Shown: positions 41,697 through 52,064, numbered from the stretch's first letter. The stretch: 64,000 nucleotides of DNA from Leptolinea sp. UBA4782 (GCA_002403095.1 DHHC01000016.1:62001-126000), one strand, 5' to 3'. The notes: generated by a model not told the origin, from the letters alone. A program made the numbers and translations.

Positions 41697-42436
41697 CCCC
41701 GGCCCGCTTTTTCCTCCCGCCCGAATCCATCACCCCGCCTGTGGTGGCATTCCCGCCCGAGCGCTGTGCACAAATTGCAAATGTCCTGCGGCTGAAAGCG
41801 GGGGATGCGGTGCATGTGATCGGTCAGGGCGGAGAAGAATATCATGTTCTCCTGACGTCGGTTAACCGGAAGGAAGTCCTGGGCAGGATCGAGAGCAGTG
41901 TATTTCCCGGCACTGAACCGGTTGTTCACCTGGAATTATGGGTGTGCACCAGCCGCAGGGAAAAAGTGGAATGGATCATCCAAAAATGCACCGAGATCGG
42001 TGCTTCCAGTTTCCGTTTTTTGGTCTCAGAACGCAGCCTGGTGCAAAGCCTGGCAGACATCGAATCAAAGAATCCGCGCTGGCAGCAGATTGCCATGGAA
42101 GCAGCTGAGCAATCGGGCAGGGTGAAAATACCGGAACTGCTGCCGCCGCTGGCACTCAAACAAGCGGTTGCGCTGCCTGATGACCAGGATACTCTGAAGT
42201 GTATTGCCTGGGAACTTGACCAGGAGCATACCATCCGGGAACTGGCAGGGCAGATTGGTAAACCCAGCAGGATCATCCTGTTGACTGGACCAGAAGGCGG
42301 GTTCAGTGAGTCCGAAGTACAACTGGCTGTGCAGTATGGATTTCAGCAGATAACATTGGGGAAACGAATTTACAGGCTGGAAACTGCAGCCATGGTCGGC
42401 TGTGTACTGCTTCTCGACGCTTTTAAATCCCTCTAA
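41693..42436 (+). CDS. rsmE: 16S rRNA (uracil-1498-N3)-methyltransferase RsmE
   Basis: SPOUT-class methylase (247 aa). The N-terminal PUA-like part (HVIGQGGEEYHVLLTSV) and the knot region (LWVCTSRREKVEWIIQKCTEIGA, ILLTGPEGGFSESEV, LGKRIYRLETAAM) are intact. It shares an operon with rsmI, giving two 16S rRNA modification enzymes from one transcript. Confidence 0.93.
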   Translation: MTPARFFLPPESITPPVVAFPPERCAQIANVLRLKAGDAVHVIGQGGEEYHVLLTSVNRKEVLGRIESSVFPGTEPVVHLELWVCTSRREKVEWIIQKCTEIGASSFRFLVSERSLVQSLADIESKNPRWQQIAMEAAEQSGRVKIPELLPPLALKQAVALPDDQDTLKCIAWELDQEHTIRELAGQIGKPSRIILLTGPEGGFSESEVQLAVQYGFQQITLGKRIYRLETAAMVGCVLLLDAFKSL

Positions 42437-42451
42437 GGAAAATTTGGAAGA

Positions 42452-44869
42452 CTACATCCCGTCATCTGCCGGCGGTGCTGTTGGGCCGTAATCCAGCACC
42501 TCGCGCACCTGGCTGTTGGGCTGGGATGGGGCAATGATACCCTTTTCCTCCATGCTATCGATCAGGCGGGCAGCCCGGGTGTACCCCACCCGCAACCTGC
42601 GCTGCAGCATGGTGATGGATGCCCTTCCTTCCTTCCGCACCAAGTCAATGGCTTCAGCCAGCAGCGGGTCTCCATCAGGTTCAGCCTGCATCTCTTCAAA
42701 CAAGGGTTTCTGGGAGAGAGGTGCTCCCCTCGGAATGGCAGCTGGCATTTCCTGCGAGGGCACTCCCGGATGTATGGCGCGCACCCGCTCCGCTTCCTCC
42801 CGCCAGAAGTCCACCAGCCTGTTGATTTCGCTGTCTGAAACAAAGGTACCTTGCAGGCGTACCGGCACTGGGGCATCCGGGGCTTGAAAGAGCATGTCGC
42901 CCCGCCCGAGCAGCTTTTCAGCCCCAGGCTGGTCCAGGATGACTCGGCTGTCCACATTGGATGCCACCGAGAAAGCAATGCGCGAGGGGAAATTGGCCTT
43001 GATGATACCGGTGACGACATCAACCGAAGGTCGCTGGGTGGCGATAACCAGGTGGATGCCGGTAGCCCGGGCCAGTTGTGCCAGGCGTGCGATTGACCGT
43101 TCCGTCTCGTCCGGTGCCATCATCATCAGGTCAGCCAGTTCATCAATCACCACCAGCAAATACGGCAGGCGGTCATCTGTATACCGGTTGTTGTATTCCT
43201 GGATGTTGCGCACGCCCTTTTCTGAGAAGCGGTGGTAGCGCCCGTCCATCTCGCGCATCACCCATTGCAGTGCGCTGATCACGCGTTCCGGCTCTACCAC
43301 AACCGGCGCCAGCAAGTGCGGGATGCCATTATAGCCGGTCAATTCCACCCGTTTGGGGTCTACCAGGATCATCCTCAGAGATTCCGGGGAGTTATGCAGC
43401 AGGTAACTGGTCAAGATGGAATTGACACATACCGATTTACCGCTGCCGGTAGTTCCGGCGATCAGCAGGTGCGGCAGCACAGACAGGTCTGCCGCTTTGG
43501 GCTTGCCTGCCACATCTTTTCCAAGCGCAAACCGCAGCGGTGGTTTCTGCTTCAGGAATGCTTCACTTTCGATCACCTCGCGTAAGGAGACGCGCGTGGA
43601 TATGGTATTGGGGACTTCGATGCCGACATAATTACGGCCAGGCACGGGAGCCTGGATACGGATTCGCGGAGCAGCCAGCGCCAGAGCAAGGTCATCCGCA
43701 AGAGCGGCAATCCGGGCTACCCTGACCCTGGTCTTCCCGGTCCGGCTTTCAATGAATTCCGGTTCAACCCCGAACTGGGTAACGGTCGGTCCGCGGTGAA
43801 TCTCTACAACATGGGCAGGTGCCCCGAAAGATTTTAAGGTTTCTTCAATCAGTTTGGCCCGGTCATTGTCATAGCTGGCAGTTTGAGCCTGGGGGGTAGC
43901 CTGGTCAAGAATTTTATTGATCTCCGGCAGGTTCCAGATGGTGCTGGCCGGGTGCTGGTATTCAGGCTGTATCTCCATACCGGCTTCTGCTGCGGCTGGG
44001 CGGACTTTTTCTGCCCGTTCACTTTTGACTGATGTACTGGCTGCCTTGTTCTTCGCTGCAGCAGCCGCAGGAGAGGACTTTACCGGACGCAATGGTTGGA
44101 ATGTTGGCGGCAATTCCAGCTGGGTGCCTTCAGGTTCATCGTGGTTGGCTGAGGTGGCAGATACAATTGATCTCCTGCCCGCACCGGTTTTCTCAACCGG
44201 TAGTTTGCCTTTGCGCAAGGACCGGACCAGGTCGGTAAAAGAGATGTCCAGGGTTAAGATCAGAGCCAGGATCAGCCAGGTAAGCAGGATGACCACCAAA
44301 CCCGCCCTGCCAACCATTTTTTCCAGCAGCCATTCGATTGCGCCACCGATATACCCGCCCCCTTTACCCAACCGGGCAACCTCCCAAATAGCGCCGGACG
44401 CAAAATAGCTCATCCAACCCAGGAGATTGGTCAACAACAGAAGGATGCCCATCACCCTTTCAGCAGATAACTGCGGGCTGATCTCAATGTGACGGAAAAG
44501 AAGCCAGGCCCCAAATCCCATCAGGGATAGGGGCAGGATGAAGGCGCCCCAGCCTGCTGCCTGCTGCAGCAGCCTGACCCAGGCAAAAGTCAATGTCCCC
44601 TGGCTGCGCGAAAACATGCTGAGCAGGGTCAACAGTCCAATCAGCGCCAAACCGATCCCAAGGATATCGAGTTTGCGTTCAGGCGAGATACGCTGCCAGA
44701 AATTCGGCTGCGCGCTTGGCGCACGCCTGGGCTGGCGAGCCTTGGATGAGGTGCCTTTTTGGTTCGAACGGCTTTTGCTTCTGCCGCGCGTGCTGCTGCC
44801 GCGGCGCGCCATGCTGGTGCGGCGGGTTGTAGTTTTACTGCTTGCAGTACTTTTCCTGGCAGGTGTCAT
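42452..44869 (-). CDS. ftsK: DNA translocase FtsK/SpoIIIE
   Basis: An 805-residue chromosome-segregation motor. The first 45 residues are very basic and Ser-rich; four membrane helices follow (around LGIGLALIGLLTLLSMF through LVVILLTWLILALILTL). After a linker comes the motor: Walker A GTTGSGKSVCVNSIL, Walker B YLLVVIDELADLMM, and the C-terminal gamma winged helix LVRKEGRASITMLQRRLRVGYTR, which reads polar DNA sequences. All motor motifs are intact. It is the last gene of a minus-strand run that begins near 53.6 kb. Confidence 0.95.
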   Translation of the reverse strand: MTPARKSTASSKTTTRRTSMARRGSSTRGRSKSRSNQKGTSSKARQPRRAPSAQPNFWQRISPERKLDILGIGLALIGLLTLLSMFSRSQGTLTFAWVRLLQQAAGWGAFILPLSLMGFGAWLLFRHIEISPQLSAERVMGILLLLTNLLGWMSYFASGAIWEVARLGKGGGYIGGAIEWLLEKMVGRAGLVVILLTWLILALILTLDISFTDLVRSLRKGKLPVEKTGAGRRSIVSATSANHDEPEGTQLELPPTFQPLRPVKSSPAAAAAKNKAASTSVKSERAEKVRPAAAEAGMEIQPEYQHPASTIWNLPEINKILDQATPQAQTASYDNDRAKLIEETLKSFGAPAHVVEIHRGPTVTQFGVEPEFIESRTGKTRVRVARIAALADDLALALAAPRIRIQAPVPGRNYVGIEVPNTISTRVSLREVIESEAFLKQKPPLRFALGKDVAGKPKAADLSVLPHLLIAGTTGSGKSVCVNSILTSYLLHNSPESLRMILVDPKRVELTGYNGIPHLLAPVVVEPERVISALQWVMREMDGRYHRFSEKGVRNIQEYNNRYTDDRLPYLLVVIDELADLMMMAPDETERSIARLAQLARATGIHLVIATQRPSVDVVTGIIKANFPSRIAFSVASNVDSRVILDQPGAEKLLGRGDMLFQAPDAPVPVRLQGTFVSDSEINRLVDFWREEAERVRAIHPGVPSQEMPAAIPRGAPLSQKPLFEEMQAEPDGDPLLAEAIDLVRKEGRASITMLQRRLRVGYTRAARLIDSMEEKGIIAPSQPNSQVREVLDYGPTAPPADDGM

Positions 44870-44913
44870 TTACAAATATATGAATGCAAATTCTTTACCC
44901 TGAGATTATTCTA

Positions 44914-45426
44914 TCATACCCCCGTGAATGCACCATTGCTGGACAATTTCTCCATAATCCTGGCTGTGCTCTTGAATGCCAGCGGCGGCAAGTCCTGCGG
45001 ATCAAAGAAAGCCGCCTGGTCGGCATCATCACCAGCAGCCAGGGTCCCCTCCAGCACCGTGGCAGTATATACGATCAGGATATCCGCCCCGCGGGCATGT
45101 TCCGAAACTGACCAGACATCGAGCAGGTCACCCAAAGCAACAGTCAACCCGGTTTCTTCCAGGCACTCGCGCCTGGCCGCATCGCGCGGATCTTCATGTG
45201 CATTCACAAATCCAGCCGGCAGTGTCCACAATCCCTGGTAGGGTTCATTAACGCGCCGGGTGAGTAATATCTTTCCTTGATTGATTACAACCACTGCAGC
45301 TGCCACTTTCGGATCGGCAAAATGAACCCAGCCGCACACCGGACAAACCGGGCGGTCCATTCCAAAAAGCATTTTTCTTTCAACCGGGGTGCCGCAATAA
45401 GGGCAGTAACGGATCTCAGCAGCCAC
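44914..45426 (-). CDS. Zinc-ribbon NUDIX hydrolase
   Basis: A 170-residue hydrolase. A zinc ribbon (YCPYC and VCPVC) precedes the Nudix domain, whose box runs from GFVNAHEDPRDAARRE to CLEETGL in the G-x5-E-x7-REUxEExGU pattern. The layout resembles the N-terminal zinc-ribbon type found near NudC, though it is shorter. Substrate unknown. Start 45426 is 5 bp downstream of the anti-sigma stop at 45432. Confidence 0.85.
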   Translation of the reverse strand: MAAEIRYCPYCGTPVERKMLFGMDRPVCPVCGWVHFADPKVAAAVVVINQGKILLTRRVNEPYQGLWTLPAGFVNAHEDPRDAARRECLEETGLTVALGDLLDVWSVSEHARGADILIVYTATVLEGTLAAGDDADQAAFFDPQDLPPLAFKSTARIMEKLSSNGAFTGV

Positions 45427-45431
45427 TAATT

Positions 45432-46322
45432 TTACGGTTTCCTTTTAAGCAGGATGGCACTCAAAGCCAGCAAGATGGCAGCCGCACCGAAGATAATGGC
45501 TGCTGGCAGCAAGAAGGCCGGGGTTTGTTTGCTGGCAGGTTCCGGCTCCGGTTCTGCTGGTTTTTGTACCTCTTCAGTGATGCGCAGCCCAAGGATCGGT
45601 CCACTGTCAATGACAGTAAAGTTGTCTTCCTGCCCGGTTTTTTGCACATCCCGGCTTTCAGCCTGAACGCCTTCACCGGGAGCAGGTGGGATGAGTATTA
45701 CAAAACCAGGTACACCCATATCATTGGTGATTACTGCCGGCGGCGCACTGATAACTGCCCCCCCGCTTCCCACACCAGATCCGCCGGCCCCTTCCGCGCC
45801 TCCACCGCCGCCGCCTTTTCCAGTGGCCATTATCCCGCCCATTGCCACAACTCCAGGGGCTGCCGCATCGCCACTGCCCCAGGAAATGATTGGCAGGGGA
45901 GCTGCAGTATCCTCTTCTGCAGTCACTGGGGCTTCAATTACTGGAGCAGCTGCATATTCAAGGGCAGGTTGGGCTGCCCGCATTCCCATTGGCAGAAATC
46001 CGGCAACCAGGGTAAATATCATCAGAATTGCAGCCGCTACTGATCCGAAACTTAACACAGGCACCCAGCGTGAAACCGGCGCAGCCCGCTGCATACTGGA
46101 TACCATATCCGGCTTAAGCATAAAGTTGCGCGGCGCAGGTTTCTGTTTTAACTGGCGGAGCACGTTGCGCATCCGGCGCAATTCATGCAGCGCCTGGCGC
46201 AGTTCTGCACTCTCGGATAACTGTTGCTCTAACCGGACTTTTTGCGTGCTGGTTAATTGTCCATCCAGATATACCGATAAAGTGATTAATTGCCTGGAGG
46301 AGATAATAGACTTGTTCATCAT
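45432..46322 (-). CDS. Transmembrane anti-sigma factor-like protein
   Basis: A 296-residue protein overlapping the sigma gene by 4 bp. The N-terminal 60 residues (LSVYLDGQLTSTQKVRLEQQLSESAELR) have the anti-sigma helix pattern but lack the His/Cys zinc motif. One TM helix (VLSFGSVAAAILMIFTLVAGFL), a Gly-rich outside region and a second C-terminal TM helix (FLLPAAIIFGAAAILLALSA) follow. Gene order makes it the regulator of the sigma factor next to it. Confidence 0.75.
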   Translation of the reverse strand: MMNKSIISSRQLITLSVYLDGQLTSTQKVRLEQQLSESAELRQALHELRRMRNVLRQLKQKPAPRNFMLKPDMVSSMQRAAPVSRWVPVLSFGSVAAAILMIFTLVAGFLPMGMRAAQPALEYAAAPVIEAPVTAEEDTAAPLPIISWGSGDAAAPGVVAMGGIMATGKGGGGGGAEGAGGSGVGSGGAVISAPPAVITNDMGVPGFVILIPPAPGEGVQAESRDVQKTGQEDNFTVIDSGPILGLRITEEVQKPAEPEPEPASKQTPAFLLPAAIIFGAAAILLALSAILLKRKP

Positions 46323-46927
46323 AAACTCTTATCCTCAAGACGAAACTTGGCGGGTAAGAGTTCCCAAAACTGGCGCAGACACTCCTGCAATTTGATCCGG
46401 CCTCTTGCCAGGCGGCTCTTGATCGTTCCCAGCGGTCGTTTCACCACCTGGGCAACCTCACTGTAATCAAATCCCTGCAAATCAACCAGCACAACAATCG
46501 CTTTAAAATCCTCCGGCAAGTTGTCCAGGCAATGCTGGATGGCATGCTCGAGTTCTGCCTGCTCAAAAGCCTCTTCCGGGCTGGGAGCAATGTCAGCAAG
46601 CCAAGCCGGGCTTTCCATTTCTTCGTCCGATTCTTCATCTACCGGTTCAAGCGCTGTGGTAGGGTGGCGTTTGACCCGGCGCAACTCGTCATAACAGGCA
46701 TTGGTGACGATCCGCATTAACCAGGCTTTAAATGACCCGCCCCTGAACCCTCCCAGGTTCCTGTATGCGGATATGAAAGCAGTTTGGGTGATATCCTCAG
46801 CCAGGTCATCATCTGCCATCAGCCGCACGGCGACGTTGAACGCCATCTGCTGGTAGGCCAGTACCAGCCGGTTGAAGGCATCCAGATCCCCATGCACGGC
46901 ATCCAGGATTAAAGCTTGCTCTTCCAT
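46319..46927 (-). CDS. ECF sigma factor (RpoE type)
   Basis: A 202-residue sigma factor. Region 2 (AFNRLVLAYQQMAFNVAVRLM, DITQTAFISAYRNLGGFRGG) and region 4 (LEHAIQHCLDNLPEDFKAI, VAQVVKRPLGTIKSRLARGR) are both present, with no region 1.1 or 3. It would direct a stress or envelope regulon and is paired with the overlapping anti-sigma gene. It starts 4 bp after the TPR gene stop. Confidence 0.93.
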   Translation of the reverse strand: MEEQALILDAVHGDLDAFNRLVLAYQQMAFNVAVRLMADDDLAEDITQTAFISAYRNLGGFRGGSFKAWLMRIVTNACYDELRRVKRHPTTALEPVDEESDEEMESPAWLADIAPSPEEAFEQAELEHAIQHCLDNLPEDFKAIVVLVDLQGFDYSEVAQVVKRPLGTIKSRLARGRIKLQECLRQFWELLPAKFRLEDKSL

Positions 46928-46931
46928 TGGA

Positions 46932-49241
46932 TTACATTTCCCTTACACGTTGCAAAGCATGCTGGTATTCAGCCACGTTAGGCGGATTCAAGGCAATGAT
47001 TGCCAGCAGCATAGAAACTGCACCTGAGCGGTTGCCATGCTTAACCATTTCATCCGCGATGCCATCCAGGGTGTTTACCCCGTTCTGGATGTCACCATCG
47101 CGAACATACAGGTCTGCCAGCCGTCTGCTTAACTCCATCTTGTCCGGTCGCTCAGAGATGAGGTTTTTCACCAGCTCGATCGCCTTTACCCGTTTGCCGC
47201 TATTCTCGAGCATGCTGATATAGCCATCCAGTTCGTTGAAGGCATTCATATCCTGGCCAAGGCGAAGGTAGATGCTAATCAGGTGGAACCTGGCTTCGGG
47301 ATCTTCAGGTTCCTGGGTACGGATTTGTTCATATAACAAGGCTGCCTGCCGTAAGTCCAACCTTTGCAGGTCAATATCAGCCATTTTGTTCATGATCTGA
47401 ACTTTCCAGCCCGGATCTGTGCGCGGGTGCTGGGTCAACTTCAAAGCCAGGGCATAAGTCTTGCGCGCCTGGTCAAGATCAGCCATCTGGTAATAGGTTT
47501 CTGCCAGTTCCATGTACTGCTGGATTGCCTCATTGACATTGCCCTGGCTTAAGAGCGTATCCACCATCAAATTGCGGGCTTCAAGGTCCATTGGAGAGAT
47601 TTGCAAGATGCGCTTAATGATCCTGACCGCCTGGGCTGGTTCTCCCCGCAGCACATAAAGCCGTGCGGTTAAAAGGAATTTATGCACTGCTTCCTGGGTC
47701 TTGCCGTCTCTCAGCATCAATTCTGCGATTTGGGCATGCAGGGGAAGGTAATTAGGCGCTTGCACAATCAATTGGTAAGCCTCTTCAAGGGCTGAGTACA
47801 TCCTGCCCTGGTTACCGAGGGCATTGATGCGCGCCATCGAATCCAGCATGTTGCTTGTGCCGGTATCCAGAATCATTTCTGCCAGGGGTACCGGGAAGCC
47901 GCTTTCTTCAATGGTCGGCAAGCCTTGCCGTGCAGCCAGGATGTGCCGCTTCCAGTCCGGACGGATCAATAAATCCGAGATGGCAGTGCAAAGGCTCACC
48001 AGCCTTTCATTGTCCTGGCTGCTGGTAATGCTGTCTACCATCGGCTCATAGGCTTGATAAAGCATTTCAACCATATCACTGCTGACAGTCGTCAGGTCGG
48101 CGGAGCGCAGAGCCCGCAGATAGTTTTGGGCTGCCAGGGGAAACTGGTGCAGCTTCTCATGAAACTGCCCCATCAGAAGATAGGAGGCCAGGGAATAATC
48201 CTGCGAACCGGTTACTTTCTGCAAGTGCAGCAGGCAATTCTTATCAGTTTTGCGTGCAAGCAGGTTGCCGATGGTAAAATGGGCAGCGGCGCTGTGCAAC
48301 CCGATCGTGTGGGCTTTATTCAGTTCTTCGATTGCCCTTTCCTCATTCCCTTGGGTCTGGTAATCGATCGCCTGCCCCAGGTGTAAAAGCACGAGGCGGC
48401 GTTCGTTTTCAGCCAGAGATAGGCCTCCTGTACCACGGCTGAAGGCAGATATGCCTTTCCGCTCCCCTTTGCTGCTTTCTTCTCCCTGGTCAAGCATCAG
48501 CGACGCAAGCTCTGAAAGTGCTTTTTCCATCGCTTCGGTGATCGGGTCAGCCAGTTTCTTATCAGCTTCATCCTCATCTTCGCCTTTGCGGAATTCCTGC
48601 AGTTTCACCGGACCGCTTCCGATCCGGGGAGCCAGCGGCTTCGGCAGGAGCTGGTTATTCCTGAGCTGCAGCAATGCCTGTTTTGGCGCGGGGTGATCGG
48701 GCAGGATTTGCAGGCAATGTTCAATGGACTTCATGGCACGTGATATATCCCCCATACGCTGGTAAATGCTGGCGACTGCCAGATATTCTCCAACAGCTTC
48801 CTGTTTCCTGTCCATCTTTTCGTAGATCATCGCCAGCCTGGACCGGGCGAGCAAATGTTCAGGTTCAAGCGAAATGAAACGCAGCAGGTTCTCGATGGCT
48901 TTGTCCACATCCCGCATGCGCAGGTGCAGGTCAGCAGCCAGACTGTATGCCCTTAATGCTTCCACCCTCAAGCCCTGCTTTTCTTTAATCCGCCCTATCC
49001 GTTCCTGCGCCAATCCATCCTGTGGTGAAATTTGTGCCAGCCTCTGATAACATTGCAATGCTTCGTCAAATTGCCGGGTTTCATACAATACCAATCCCAG
49101 GTTTGCCAGCGCGGCTGGGTGATCAGGTATCTCCTTGAGGGCTGCGCGGTAATTCTCAGCAGCCTGCTCCCACTGCTGGTCCCAGGCAGCCGAATGGCCT
49201 GATTTCATGGCGTTATTGAAAACGGGGTTTTCTGAGTTCAT
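46932..49241 (-). CDS. Large TPR-repeat protein
   Basis: A 769-residue soluble protein almost entirely of TPR helices, for example PAALANLGLVLYETRQFDEAL near the N-terminus and the more regular GNVNEAIQQYMELAETYYQMADLDQARK further on. No signal peptide or catalytic motif is seen, so it is a cytoplasmic scaffold or regulator with unknown partners. It sits between polA and the sigma gene in the minus-strand run. Confidence 0.8.
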   Translation of the reverse strand: MNSENPVFNNAMKSGHSAAWDQQWEQAAENYRAALKEIPDHPAALANLGLVLYETRQFDEALQCYQRLAQISPQDGLAQERIGRIKEKQGLRVEALRAYSLAADLHLRMRDVDKAIENLLRFISLEPEHLLARSRLAMIYEKMDRKQEAVGEYLAVASIYQRMGDISRAMKSIEHCLQILPDHPAPKQALLQLRNNQLLPKPLAPRIGSGPVKLQEFRKGEDEDEADKKLADPITEAMEKALSELASLMLDQGEESSKGERKGISAFSRGTGGLSLAENERRLVLLHLGQAIDYQTQGNEERAIEELNKAHTIGLHSAAAHFTIGNLLARKTDKNCLLHLQKVTGSQDYSLASYLLMGQFHEKLHQFPLAAQNYLRALRSADLTTVSSDMVEMLYQAYEPMVDSITSSQDNERLVSLCTAISDLLIRPDWKRHILAARQGLPTIEESGFPVPLAEMILDTGTSNMLDSMARINALGNQGRMYSALEEAYQLIVQAPNYLPLHAQIAELMLRDGKTQEAVHKFLLTARLYVLRGEPAQAVRIIKRILQISPMDLEARNLMVDTLLSQGNVNEAIQQYMELAETYYQMADLDQARKTYALALKLTQHPRTDPGWKVQIMNKMADIDLQRLDLRQAALLYEQIRTQEPEDPEARFHLISIYLRLGQDMNAFNELDGYISMLENSGKRVKAIELVKNLISERPDKMELSRRLADLYVRDGDIQNGVNTLDGIADEMVKHGNRSGAVSMLLAIIALNPPNVAEYQHALQRVREM

Positions 49242-49262
49242 TTGGCAATTGTTTTCATCATA

Positions 49263-52049
49263 TCAAGCGTTACTCAAGGTTTCAAGTTCTCCCCAATTCT
49301 TCCCTGAACGCGCATCCGTTTCCAGCGGGATCGAAAGGGTGTATGCCTTTTCCATTACCTGTTGCACGACCTGTGCCGTTTGAGACAGTTCTTCAACCGG
49401 GCATTCCAACAAAAGCTCATCATGCACCTGCAATACTATTTTCGCATTAAGTCCGGCATGCAGTAATGCACCAGGTAATTTTAGCATAGCCAGCTTAATT
49501 ATATCTGCGGCAGTTCCCTGCACCGGGGCATTGATGGCTTCACGCTCTTCGCGATTGCGGATATTCACATTCGATTGGTTTTGCAAATTTGGGAAGTAGC
49601 GCCTGCGTCCTAACAGGGTTTCGACATATCCCTGGCGGGAAGCCTGCAGTTTTACCGAATCCAGATAGCGTTTTACCCCCGGGAACTGGTTGAAGTAAGC
49701 TCTTACAAAATCCTCTGCCTCTGCCAGTGTGATCTCTGCCGACCGGCTCAAACCAAATGAGCTCATCCCGTATATCAACCCAAAGTTAATGGCCTTTGCC
49801 CTGCTGCGCAAGCTTTTGGTCACTTTCTCAAGCGGGATATTGTTGATTGCCGCAGCGGTAGCGGCATGGATATCCTGCCCATTGCGGAAAGCATTCAGCA
49901 TGGCTTCATCCTGTGCCATATGGGCTACGATCCGTAACTCAATTTGCGAGTAATCCACAGAGAGGAATACCTGCCCTTCACCGGCAATAAAACCATTGCG
50001 CACCTTGCGGCCGAGGTCTGTCCGCACCGGGATATTCTGCAAATTAGGCTCAGAGGATGCCAGCCGCCCAGTGACCGAGCCTGTCTGGTTAAAAGAGGTA
50101 TGCACCCTGCCGGTTTTCGGGTTCACCTGCAGGGGCAGGGTATCCACATAGGTAGATTTGAGTTTTGCCAGTTCGCGGTATTCCAGGATCAGCCCAATCA
50201 CAGGATGCTGGCTGCGGATCAGTTCAAGCACTTCAGCAGCGGTTGAATACATTCCGCTGGCAGTCTTCTGCCGTCTGTCGGGCGGCTCCAGCTTCAGGGT
50301 CTCAAATAAAGCCTTCGAAAGCTGCTGGGTGGAATTAATATTCAACTTGTAACCAATTGCGCGGGTGATCTCGTCTTCGATCTCAGCCAGGCGGGTGTTT
50401 AATTCAGCAGCCATTTTGCCAAAGAACGGGATATCCAGGGTAATCCCATTCTGTTCCATCCTACCCAGCACAGTCACCAGGGGCATTTCAAGGGTGTGAA
50501 ACAATTCGGTGGCATTTTGTCTTTGTAATTTCTCGGTCAGGGCGGGAACCAGGGCGAAGGTGACAGCCGCATCCGCTGCTGCATAGGGAGCCGCCTTCTC
50601 CACAGGCACCTCGGCCATGCTGAGCTGGTTCTTGCCCTTTCCAATCAGTTCTTCAATATGGGTCATCTGTTTGTGCAGGTAAACTTCTGCCATGTCTTTC
50701 AACCCAAGATTATGGCTGGAAGGGTTGGTGAGCCACTCTGCGATCATGGTGTCAAAATGGACCTGTGGAATGGTAATGCCATGCTGTGCCAGTACCAGCC
50801 AGTCATACTTGAGGTTATGCCCGGCAATCTTGCGGGCATTGCTCTCCAGAACTGGTTTCAGGGCATCAGCTACTTTGACCATGGGTAGTTGTGATTCGCC
50901 TCCCGTATGCCCCACCGGGATGTAATACCCTTCGCGTGGATCGACAGCCAGAGAGATCCCAACCAGTTTTGCCCGCATGGGGTCGGTTGAAGTGGTTTCA
51001 GTATCCAGGGCGATCATCTCTGCCTGCTCCAGCTTTTCAACCAGCTTTTCAAGAGCAGCCGGATTATCAACCACAATTGTAGAAATATCTGCTGCGGCTG
51101 GCTGCCCGATCGAGGTCACCGGTTCGCCGAACAGGCTCAACTGGCTGGCTGGTTCCGCCGGTGCTGCCTGGTTGCAGATGGCCAGGAAACGGGTGGTCAG
51201 GGTGCGGAATTCCAGCTCCCGAAAGATTTTCAATACAGCTTCTTTATCAAACTGGTCTATGCGTGCTTTTTCCAGGTCGAGGGTCACAGGCAGGTCGGTG
51301 CGGATTGCAGCCAGGGTCCGGCTCATCTCTGCAGAATCCCTGCCGGCTTCCAGGCGGGTCTTCACTCTGGCAGGCAGCTCATCCAGGTGGCTGTAGATAT
51401 CTTCGAGGGTGGGGTATTGGTTCAACAGGGAGACAGCTGTTTTTTCGCCCACTCCCTGCACCCCCGGAATGTTATCCGATTGGTCACCCACCAGGGCTTT
51501 GTAATCCACCACCTGTTCGGGCAAGACCCCCAGGTACTCTTTCACATCCTTTGGGAAATAATCTTTTGCTTCAGAAAGTTTTGCGCCTGCCAGGTTGACA
51601 ACGATACTATCGGTTACCAACTGCAACAGGTCGCGGTCGCCGGTAATGATCTTAACCCCCAATCCTTTTTCCACCGCATGTTGGGCAACACTGCCCAAGA
51701 CATCATCCGCTTCATACCCTTCCACCTCAAGGCGGGGGAAAGGAAACACGTCGATCAACTGACGGATGCGCTCAATCTGCGGTTTAAGGTCATCTGGCAT
51801 CTTCGCCCGGGTAGCCTTGTAATCTGGAAAGAGGTCATTACGGAATGTTTTGCCGGTATCAAATGCTACCGCCAGGTAATCCGGCTTGTCGGTATCCAAT
51901 ATCTTGAGGATTACACTCACAAACCCAAAGATTCCGGCTGTGGGTTCCCCGGATTGCGTCTGAAACCGGCCGGTCCCGCCGGCTGTTAACGCAAAATATG
52001 TGCGGTAGGCCAGGGCATGTCCATCAATTAAGTAAATTACAGGCGGCAT
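49263..52049 (-). CDS. polA: DNA polymerase I
   Basis: A 928-residue repair and lagging-strand polymerase. The 5'-nuclease domain opens YLIDGHALAYRTYFAL and has GYEADDVLGS; the 3'-5' exonuclease keeps its metal residues (MIALDTETTSTDP and the YAAADAAVTFAL motif), so proofreading is likely active, unlike many bacterial Pol I proteins. Polymerase motifs A (FLSVDYSQIELRIVAH), B (RAKAINFGLIYGMSSFGL) and C (LQVHDELLLE) are intact. It starts 15 bp downstream of the fusion-protein stop. Confidence 0.97.
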   Translation of the reverse strand: MPPVIYLIDGHALAYRTYFALTAGGTGRFQTQSGEPTAGIFGFVSVILKILDTDKPDYLAVAFDTGKTFRNDLFPDYKATRAKMPDDLKPQIERIRQLIDVFPFPRLEVEGYEADDVLGSVAQHAVEKGLGVKIITGDRDLLQLVTDSIVVNLAGAKLSEAKDYFPKDVKEYLGVLPEQVVDYKALVGDQSDNIPGVQGVGEKTAVSLLNQYPTLEDIYSHLDELPARVKTRLEAGRDSAEMSRTLAAIRTDLPVTLDLEKARIDQFDKEAVLKIFRELEFRTLTTRFLAICNQAAPAEPASQLSLFGEPVTSIGQPAAADISTIVVDNPAALEKLVEKLEQAEMIALDTETTSTDPMRAKLVGISLAVDPREGYYIPVGHTGGESQLPMVKVADALKPVLESNARKIAGHNLKYDWLVLAQHGITIPQVHFDTMIAEWLTNPSSHNLGLKDMAEVYLHKQMTHIEELIGKGKNQLSMAEVPVEKAAPYAAADAAVTFALVPALTEKLQRQNATELFHTLEMPLVTVLGRMEQNGITLDIPFFGKMAAELNTRLAEIEDEITRAIGYKLNINSTQQLSKALFETLKLEPPDRRQKTASGMYSTAAEVLELIRSQHPVIGLILEYRELAKLKSTYVDTLPLQVNPKTGRVHTSFNQTGSVTGRLASSEPNLQNIPVRTDLGRKVRNGFIAGEGQVFLSVDYSQIELRIVAHMAQDEAMLNAFRNGQDIHAATAAAINNIPLEKVTKSLRSRAKAINFGLIYGMSSFGLSRSAEITLAEAEDFVRAYFNQFPGVKRYLDSVKLQASRQGYVETLLGRRRYFPNLQNQSNVNIRNREEREAINAPVQGTAADIIKLAMLKLPGALLHAGLNAKIVLQVHDELLLECPVEELSQTAQVVQQVMEKAYTLSIPLETDARSGKNWGELETLSNA

Positions 52050-52064
52050 AAGAATATTCTTCTT

